Below are positions 58,930 to 64,000 of a stretch of DNA of 64,000 nucleotides, in pieces. Location: assembly GCF_044872765.1 (NCBI RefSeq), contig NZ_CP085253.1, forward strand, positions 1,798,001-1,862,000. The letters are read 5' to 3'. The translations under genes and the position numbers were made by a program. Source of the DNA: Micrococcus sp023147585. Its GTDB lineage: Bacteria; Actinomycetota; Actinomycetes; Actinomycetales; Micrococcaceae. Under the pieces are notes generated by a model. That model had not been told where the DNA came from. It did not search any database and saw nothing but the letters and a program-made list of their open reading frames with translations. Numbering within the stretch: the stretch's first letter is position 1; each line of letters opens with the position of its first letter.

Positions 58930-59256
58930 ATGAGCAACTTCGAGACCGTGACCGTGGACCAGATCCCCGCCGACGCCCCCATCCTGGACGTGCGTGAGGA
59001 CGACGAGTGGGCCCTGGGGCGCGCCGCCGGCGCCCAGCACATCCCGCTGGGCCAGCTGCCGGACCGCCTGGAGGAGCTGGACCCGGACACCGACTACCAC
59101 GTGATCTGCCGCACGGGCGGCCGTTCCGCGCGCGCCGCGGAGTTCCTCGTGGGCCGCGGCTACTCGGCGATCAACGTGGCCGGCGGCTCGGGCGCGTGGC
59201 TCGAGGCCGGCAAGCCCATGGAGGCCGACGGCGACGCCGAGCCGACCGTCAAGTGA
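58930..59256 (+). CDS. single-domain rhodanese-like sulfurtransferase
   Basis: 108 aa. PILDVREDDEWALGRAAGAQHIPLG opens the domain; the active-site loop VICRTGGRSARAA has the catalytic Cys (~60) and basic residues that hold a persulfide. Cytoplasmic. Carries sulfane sulfur to an unknown acceptor. Its stop overlaps the pheA start (GTGA), so the two are coupled. Confidence 0.92.
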   Translation: MSNFETVTVDQIPADAPILDVREDDEWALGRAAGAQHIPLGQLPDRLEELDPDTDYHVICRTGGRSARAAEFLVGRGYSAINVAGGSGAWLEAGKPMEADGDAEPTVK

Positions 59257-60185
59257 GCCCTGAGCGTCCCCGCTACGCCTTCCTGGGCCCCGAGGGCACC
59301 TTCACGGAGGCGGCGCTCCGCCGGGTCGCGGATGAGGAGGGCTCGGAGTTCGTGCCCGCCGCGTCGGTGATCTCGGCCCTGGCCGCGGTCCGGGCCGGCG
59401 AGGTGGACCGGGCGATGGTGCCCATCGAGAACTCGGTCGAGGGCGGCGTCTCCGCCACCCTGGACGACATCGCCCTGGGCGACGAGCTGCAGATCCTGGC
59501 CGAGGTGCTCGTCCCCATCAGCTTCGTGCTCGTGGGGCGGTCCGGGGTCACGGGGCTCGGGGACGTCCGCCGCATCACCACGCACCCGCACGCGTGGGCC
59601 CAGGTGCGGGGGTGGGCGGAGGCGACCCTGCCCGCGGCGGAGTTCACCCCCGCCTCCTCCACCGCCGCGGGCGCGCGCCTGCTGCTGGAGGGCGCGGCCT
59701 TCGACGCCGCCGTGTGCGCACCGCTCGTGGCCGAGCAGACCGGTCTGCCCGTGCTCGCGGAGCGGGTCGAGGACGTGACGGGCGCCGTGACGCGCTTCGT
59801 GCTCGTCTCCCGGCCCGGCTCACTGCCCGCGCCCACCGGCTCGGACAAGACCACCCTCACGGTGCCGCTGCCGAACGACCACCCGGGTGCGCTGCGGGAG
59901 ATCCTCGACCAGTTCGCGACGCGCGGAGTCAACCTCTCGCGCATCGAGTCCCGGCCCACGGGCACGGGGCTGGGCCAGTACTTCTTCTCGATCGACCTCG
60001 AGGGGCACCTCGCCGAGGAGCGCGTGGGGGCGGCGCTGGCCGCCCTGCACCGGATCTTCCCGGGCGTGCGGTTCCTCGGCTCCTACCCGCGGGCCGAGCA
60101 CCGGGCCGCCGTCGTGGCGCCGCACACCTCGGACGAGGCCTATCGGGCCGGCCGGGAGTGGGTCGAGGGGCTGCGCGGGCGCTGA
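59253..60185 (+). CDS. pheA: prephenate dehydratase
   Basis: 310 aa. Converts prephenate to phenylpyruvate for phenylalanine. FLGPEGTFTEAAL starts the catalytic part; VPIENSVEGGVSATLD and the signature TRFVLVS (Thr-Arg-Phe) are intact. The C-terminal ACT domain (LPNDHPGALREILDQFATRGVNLSRIESRP) gives Phe feedback. No chorismate mutase domain. GTG start within the rhodanese stop. Confidence 0.95.
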   Translation: MSPERPRYAFLGPEGTFTEAALRRVADEEGSEFVPAASVISALAAVRAGEVDRAMVPIENSVEGGVSATLDDIALGDELQILAEVLVPISFVLVGRSGVTGLGDVRRITTHPHAWAQVRGWAEATLPAAEFTPASSTAAGARLLLEGAAFDAAVCAPLVAEQTGLPVLAERVEDVTGAVTRFVLVSRPGSLPAPTGSDKTTLTVPLPNDHPGALREILDQFATRGVNLSRIESRPTGTGLGQYFFSIDLEGHLAEERVGAALAALHRIFPGVRFLGSYPRAEHRAAVVAPHTSDEAYRAGREWVEGLRGR

Positions 60186-60223
60186 CCCGGGTCCTCGACG
60201 CCGAGGCCGGCTCGTCCGCCGGC

Positions 60224-61351
60224 TCACTCCACCGAGGCGCGCTCCTCGTTCCCGATCATCACGGTGAGCGTGTCCGGCTGGACGCGGGCGTCGATGGCCA
60301 CGACGTCGCCGGTCGCGTCGCCGTCGAGCTGGGAGGGCATCGGCTCGGCGAGGCGGATCGAGACCCGCGTGGCCTGCTCCGTCTCGAGCACGGGGATGGG
60401 TCGCTTCGAGCGGACCAGGGTCTTGGCGGCGATCCGTGCCCAGTCGAGGGCGTGCTTCGGGGAGAGGACCACCACGTCCAGCAGGCCGTCGTCGAGCTTG
60501 GCCTCCGGCAGCAGCTCCAGGCCGCCCGTGAGCATGCCGCAGTTGGCCACCATCACGCTGCGCACCTTGAAGCGCTTGGTCGTGCCGCCGTCGAGGGTGA
60601 CGGTGACCTCGTGGCGCGCGCCGCCCAGGTGGCGAAGCCCCGCCTCGCTGTAGGCGAGCCACCCCGCCCTGCTCTTCAGGTCGTCGCGGGTGTCGCCCAT
60701 GATGTCCGCGTCGTAGCCGGCGCCGGCGATCACCGTGAACGTGTTCCGGCGCTGACCGCCGTCCGCGTCCGTGAGGCGGATGTCCACCGTGTCGATCACG
60801 CGGCGGCGCCCGTGGAGGGCGATGCGGATGCACTCCTCGAGGTCGTTGATCGGCAGGTCGAGGTTGCGGGCCAGCAGGTTGCCCGTGCCCATCGGGACCA
60901 CGCCCAGCGGGATGCCGGAGCCGGTGAGCTCCTCCGCCACGAGCCGCACCGTGCCGTCGCCGCCGGCCACGATCACGAGCCCGACGCCCGCCTCGATCGC
61001 GTCCCGGGCCATCTGGGTGCCGGCGTCGTCCTCCGCCGTCTCCAGCACGAGCGCCTCGCCGAACCCGTAGTGCCGCACGGCGTCCATCACCTTGCCGCGG
61101 ACCTGCTCCGCGTCGTTCTTCACGGGGTTGAGGATCAGCGCCACCTCGTGGGAGGGCGCCGCGGCCTCCTCGGTGGCGACGACGCGCTCCCGCAGCTCCT
61201 CGACACGGGCGGCCAGGGACTGGCGGTCCGCGCGCAGGGCGGCGATCTCGCGGTCGCGGCGCCGGCCGGAGACCACGTGGCCGATCACGACGACGGCCAG
61301 GGCCACCACCGCGACGAGGGCGAGGACGGCCAGGATCAGTTCGGGGGTCAT
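60224..61351 (-). CDS. diacylglycerol kinase-family lipid kinase
   Basis: 375 aa. An N-terminal membrane helix (~4-27) and a short coiled stretch (REIAALRADRQSLAARVEEL) precede a DAGK catalytic domain from ~70 (VALILNPVKNDAEQ, VIVAGGDGTVRLVAEEL, GVVPMGTGNLLARNL, LDGDATGDV). Phosphorylates diacylglycerol or a related lipid at the inner membrane. The N-terminal anchor is not in soluble DgkB. ATG fits TAGACT plus 6 nt. Divergent from serS. Confidence 0.9.
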   Translation of the reverse strand: MTPELILAVLALVAVVALAVVVIGHVVSGRRRDREIAALRADRQSLAARVEELRERVVATEEAAAPSHEVALILNPVKNDAEQVRGKVMDAVRHYGFGEALVLETAEDDAGTQMARDAIEAGVGLVIVAGGDGTVRLVAEELTGSGIPLGVVPMGTGNLLARNLDLPINDLEECIRIALHGRRRVIDTVDIRLTDADGGQRRNTFTVIAGAGYDADIMGDTRDDLKSRAGWLAYSEAGLRHLGGARHEVTVTLDGGTTKRFKVRSVMVANCGMLTGGLELLPEAKLDDGLLDVVVLSPKHALDWARIAAKTLVRSKRPIPVLETEQATRVSIRLAEPMPSQLDGDATGDVVAIDARVQPDTLTVMIGNEERASVE

Positions 61352-61357
61352 GCGGCC

Positions 61358-61363
61358 AGTCTA
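61358..61363 (-). promoter_or_regulatory. -10-like hexamer TAGACT of lipid kinase gene
   Basis: Minus-strand TAGACT, 6 nt before ATG 61351, only 17 bp from the divergent serS hexamer. Confidence 0.6.
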
Positions 61364-61380
61364 GAGGGGCGCGGGTTCGC

Positions 61381-61386
61381 TAGTCT
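61381..61386 (+). promoter_or_regulatory. -10-like hexamer TAGTCT of serS
   Basis: TAGTCT ends 6 nt before the serS GTG at 61393. Confidence 0.6.
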
Positions 61387-61392
61387 GGGCGG

Positions 61393-62679
61393 GTGATCGA
61401 CGTCAAGGACCTCATCGAGCAGCCCGAGAAGTACCGCGCCTCCCAGGAGGCCCGTGGGGCGGACGCGTCCCTCGTGGACCGCCTCCTCGAGGCGGACGCC
61501 GCGCGGCGCTCCGCGATCACCCGCTTCGAGGAGCTGCGCGCCCGGCAGAAGGCGTTCGGCAAGCAGGTGGCGCAGGCCCAGGGCGAGGAGAAGCAGGCCC
61601 TGCTCGCCGAGGTGAAGGACCTCGCCGCGCAGGTGAAGGCGGCGGAGGTGGCCTCCGGTGAGGCTGAGGCGCAGGTGGCCGACCTGCAGCGGGGCTTCCC
61701 CAACCTCATCGTGGAGGGCATCCCGGCCGGCGGCGAGGACGACTTCGAGGTGCTCAAGGAGGTCGGCACGCCGCGCGACTTCGCGGCGGACGGCTTCGAG
61801 CCCCGGGACCACCTCGAGCTCGGCGAGCTGCTCGGCGCGATCGACATGGAGCGCGGTGCGAAGGTCTCCGGTGCCCGCTTCAGCTTCCTCAAGGGCGTGG
61901 GCGCCCGCCTCGAGCTGGGCATTATGCGGATGGGCCTGGACCTGGCGATCGAGAACGGGTTCGTGCCCGTCATCCCGCCCACGCTCGTGCGCCCCGAGAC
62001 CATGCAGGGCACCGGCTTCGACGTGCAGCACGACGACGAGATCTACCGCCTCGAGCGGGACGACCTCTACCTCGTGGGCACCTCCGAGGTCGCCCTGGCC
62101 GGCTACCACGCGGACGAGATCATGGATCTCTCCGAGGGGCCCGTGCGCTACGCCGGCTGGTCCACGTGCTACCGCCGCGAGGCCGGCTCGGCCGGCAAGG
62201 ACACCCGCGGCATCATCCGCGTGCACCAGTTCAACAAGCTCGAGATGTTCGTCTACACCACGCAGGAGGAGGCCGAGGCGGAGCACGCCCGCCTGCTCGC
62301 GTGGGAGGAGCAGATGCTCGCGGCCGTCGAGGTCCCCTACCGCGTGATCGACACCGCCGCCGGCGACCTCGGCCTCTCCGCCGCCCGCAAGTTCGACTGC
62401 GAGGCGTGGGTCCCCACGCAGGGCACCTACCGAGAGCTGACCTCCACCTCGAACTGCACCACGTTCCAGGCGCGCCGCCTCAACATCCGCGAGCGGATGA
62501 AGAATGACGACGGCGCCAAGGGCGGCACCCGCGTGGTCGCCACGCTCAACGGCACGCTGGCCACCACGCGGTGGATCGTCGCGATCCTGGAGAACCACCA
62601 GAACGCGGACGGCTCCGTGACCGTGCCGGAGGCGCTGCGCCCCTACGTGGGCGGGCTGGAGCGGTTCGAGGTCCTCTGA
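61393..62679 (+). CDS. serS: seryl-tRNA synthetase
   Basis: 428 aa, the usual length. An N-terminal antiparallel coiled coil (~30-105) that grips the tRNA-Ser variable arm is followed by a class II core: motif 2 region GWSTCYRREAGSAGKDTRG and motif 3 region NGTLATTRWIVAILENHQ. GTSEVALAGYH binds the seryl adenylate. GTG start with a leaderless-type promoter. No T-box leader, which the short upstream distance excludes. Confidence 0.97.
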   Translation: MIDVKDLIEQPEKYRASQEARGADASLVDRLLEADAARRSAITRFEELRARQKAFGKQVAQAQGEEKQALLAEVKDLAAQVKAAEVASGEAEAQVADLQRGFPNLIVEGIPAGGEDDFEVLKEVGTPRDFAADGFEPRDHLELGELLGAIDMERGAKVSGARFSFLKGVGARLELGIMRMGLDLAIENGFVPVIPPTLVRPETMQGTGFDVQHDDEIYRLERDDLYLVGTSEVALAGYHADEIMDLSEGPVRYAGWSTCYRREAGSAGKDTRGIIRVHQFNKLEMFVYTTQEEAEAEHARLLAWEEQMLAAVEVPYRVIDTAAGDLGLSAARKFDCEAWVPTQGTYRELTSTSNCTTFQARRLNIRERMKNDDGAKGGTRVVATLNGTLATTRWIVAILENHQNADGSVTVPEALRPYVGGLERFEVL

Positions 62680-62698
62680 CCCCGTGCCCCCCCCGGCG

Positions 62699-62761
62699 GA
62701 ACGAGGTGTCACGAAGTGTGGGTATGGCGGCCGCATACCCACACTTCGTGACACCTCGTTC
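62699..62761. repeat. intergenic palindrome e
   Basis: 28-bp perfect arms (62699-62726, 62734-62761) with loop GCGGCCG. The arms contain GGTGTCACGAAGTGTGGGTATG-type sequence (positions 62705-62726), AT-richer than the genome. Follows serS by 19 nt. Confidence 0.9.
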
Positions 62762-62822
62762 GGGGGTGAGGGGGCGTCCCGGCTGTTCACCCGCGCGTCG
62801 CTGTCCCGTCCGGGCCGTGTGG

Positions 62823-62828
62823 TTGGGT
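62823..62828 (+). promoter_or_regulatory. possible -10 TTGGGT of HAD gene
   Basis: TTGGGT ends 6 nt before ATG 62835; weaker than TANNNT but with matching spacing. Confidence 0.35.
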
Positions 62829-62834
62829 GGGGCC

Positions 62835-63677
62835 ATGACCAAGAAGCTCGTATGCCTGGATGTGGACGGAACGATCGTGGACCACGACGGGCACCTGCAT
62901 GAGCCCGTGCGTGAGGCCGTCAAGGCCGTCGTCGCGGCGGGCCACCACGTCGTGATCGCCACGGGGCGCTCCCGCGGGGCCACGCTGCCGGTGGGGGAGT
63001 CCCTCGGGATCGACGCCGGCTACATGGTCTGCTCGAACGGCGGCATCACCCTGCGCCTGGACCGCGGCCTGGAGGACGGCTACGAGGTGACGGACTGCCG
63101 CACGTTCGAGCCGCGCTCCGTGCTCACGCAGCTGCGTCGCCGCCTGCCCAGCGCGAAGTACGCCGTGGAGGTCCCGGACGGCCGGTTCCTCTCCACCGAG
63201 CGCTTCCAGGACGCCTCCTTCGGCGTGGACGCTACGGGCACCACGTTCGACGCGCTCATGGACGCCACCGCCGTGCGCCTCGTGGTGTTCTCCACGGACT
63301 CCTCGGCTGAGGAGTTCGGCCGCGCGGTGGAGGGCATCGGCCTCTCCGGCGTGACGTACTCCGTGGGCTGGACGGCGTGGCTGGACGTCGCCGCGGCGGG
63401 CGTCACGAAGGCCTCGGCGCTGGAGGGGCTGCGCACCGTGCTCCACGTGGGCATCGAGGACACCGTGGCGGTCGGGGACGGCCGCAACGACCTCGAGATG
63501 CTGCGCTGGGCCGGCCGCGGCGTGGCCATGGGCCAGGCCGTGCGCGAGGTCAAGGAGGCCGCGGACGAGGTGACCGGCGGGGTGGACGACCACGGCCTCG
63601 CGGACGTGCTGTGGTCGCTCGTCCCGGAGGCCGACCGCCCCGCGGGCGTGCGCGTGCAGGAGCCGGCGGCCGTCTGA
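62835..63677 (+). CDS. HAD-superfamily Cof-type phosphatase
   Basis: 280 aa. Motif I CLDVDGTIVDHDG, motif II VIATGRSRG, motif III Lys in AAGVTKASAL, motif IV VAVGDGRNDLEMLRWAG. Same class as the gene at 37.7 kb. The substrate is unknown. In actinobacteria a HAD gene often follows serS, which supports orthology with that conserved neighbour. Confidence 0.92.
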   Translation: MTKKLVCLDVDGTIVDHDGHLHEPVREAVKAVVAAGHHVVIATGRSRGATLPVGESLGIDAGYMVCSNGGITLRLDRGLEDGYEVTDCRTFEPRSVLTQLRRRLPSAKYAVEVPDGRFLSTERFQDASFGVDATGTTFDALMDATAVRLVVFSTDSSAEEFGRAVEGIGLSGVTYSVGWTAWLDVAAAGVTKASALEGLRTVLHVGIEDTVAVGDGRNDLEMLRWAGRGVAMGQAVREVKEAADEVTGGVDDHGLADVLWSLVPEADRPAGVRVQEPAAV

Positions 63678-63690
63678 CGGCCCACCGGCG

Positions 63691-63755
63691 CTGACCCTGA
63701 TGCTCCCGCCGCTACCCGGCTGGCGCGGCGGCTGGAACGCAGGGGTCAGCCGTCA
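63691..63755 (+). terminator. imperfect nested inverted repeat after HAD gene
   Basis: GCTGACCCTG near 63691 pairs imperfectly with CAGGGGTCAGC near 63740-63750, and CCGCCGC inside pairs with GCGGCGG. Probable terminator for one or both converging genes. Confidence 0.45.
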
Positions 63756-63797
63756 GCGGGGAGTCGGGCGCCGGTGGGCTGCAGGGGGAGGGCTGTC

Positions 63798-64000
63798 TCA
63801 GGCGGCATCGACGAGGCCCAGCAGCCGCGCGGCAGCCGGCCGGCAGGCGTGCTCCTCGTTCCAGAACGCGCGCTGCGTCGCCTGGGACACCGCCTGCACC
63901 GTGATCCCCAGTGCTTCGGCGGCGGGCCTCTGCTGGCCGCGCACGCCGGGGACGAGCAGGTCCAGCACGGCCCACTCCGCCTCGGTGCGTGTCCACACGA
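63798..64000 (-). CDS. C-terminal fragment of a helix-turn-helix protein (continues past edge)
   Basis: About 66 residues to a stop at 63798; the frame is open to the window edge and a GTG at 63998 need not be the start. The visible part (WAVLDLLVPGVRGQQRPAAE, LGITVQAVSQATQRAFWNEE) looks like a winged-helix or HTH end, as in SatD/MarR-like proteins. No firm family from this fragment. Confidence 0.55.
   Translation of the reverse strand, partial: VWTRTEAEWAVLDLLVPGVRGQQRPAAEALGITVQAVSQATQRAFWNEEHACRPAAARLLGLVDAA

Overview
The window is very GC-rich chromosomal DNA from an actinobacterium of the Micrococcaceae, most likely Micrococcus luteus or a close relative. The evidence is the order gyrA - DUF3566 - tRNA-Ile - DLW-39 protein - tRNA-Ala, the crgA / pknAB-pbpA-rodA-pstP-fhaBA cell-division block, frequent GTG starts and strong third-position G/C bias. 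The species is inferred; no rRNA is present. I see no CRISPR array, insertion sequence or prophage.

Layout. 1-2.7 kb: 3' end of gyrA, a DUF3566 membrane protein, two tRNAs with the tiny DLW-39 gene between them. 2.7-8.3 kb: a membrane protein, a queuosine-precursor transporter, a nucleoside hydrolase, an amphi-Trp protein, a Lys/Ala-rich protein, a cyclophilin and a rhomboid protease. 8.35-8.55 kb: an intergenic cluster of DnaA-box-like sequences beside crgA. 8.5-19.9 kb: crgA, a TrpG/PabA amidotransferase, then one long minus-strand operon read fhaA-fhaB-pstP-rodA-pbpA-pknA-pknB, joined mostly by 1-4 nt overlaps. It couples peptidoglycan synthesis to Ser/Thr phosphorylation. 20-23.7 kb: tRNA-Leu, a small unknown gene, a lipoprotein nuclease, glutamate dehydrogenase and a UspA protein.

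23.8-28.0 kb: a tctCBA tricarboxylate transporter converging on a CitE-like lyase. 28.4-36.4 kb: YceI, a long-chain acyl-CoA synthetase, dienelactone hydrolase, a LysR-effector-like protein, a CPBP protease, uracil permease and a PfkB sugar kinase. 36.5-43.8 kb: malate dehydrogenase, HAD phosphatase, amino-acid permease, threonine aldolase, a DUF6421 gene with an in-frame stop, a truncated Lrp regulator and a NYN protein. 43.9-53.1 kb: acyltransferase, GDPD, lipoprotein, aldehyde dehydrogenase, phosphoglucomutase, katG and furA. 53.3-56.6 kb: an acyl-CoA dehydrogenase-like gene overlapping one that fuses deacetylase, methyltransferase and glycosyltransferase domains. This is the most unusual metabolic locus here. 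56.8-64 kb: DUF4190 protein, amidase, rhodanese, pheA, a diacylglycerol-kinase-like protein, serS, a second HAD phosphatase and a fragment at the edge.

Two genome-style features recur. First, many genes have a TANNNT -10-like hexamer ending 6-7 nt before the start codon, as expected for leaderless mRNAs; this helps choose starts. Second, several intergenic regions carry long near-perfect palindromes (arms 16-28 bp), some sharing sequence, at gene ends.
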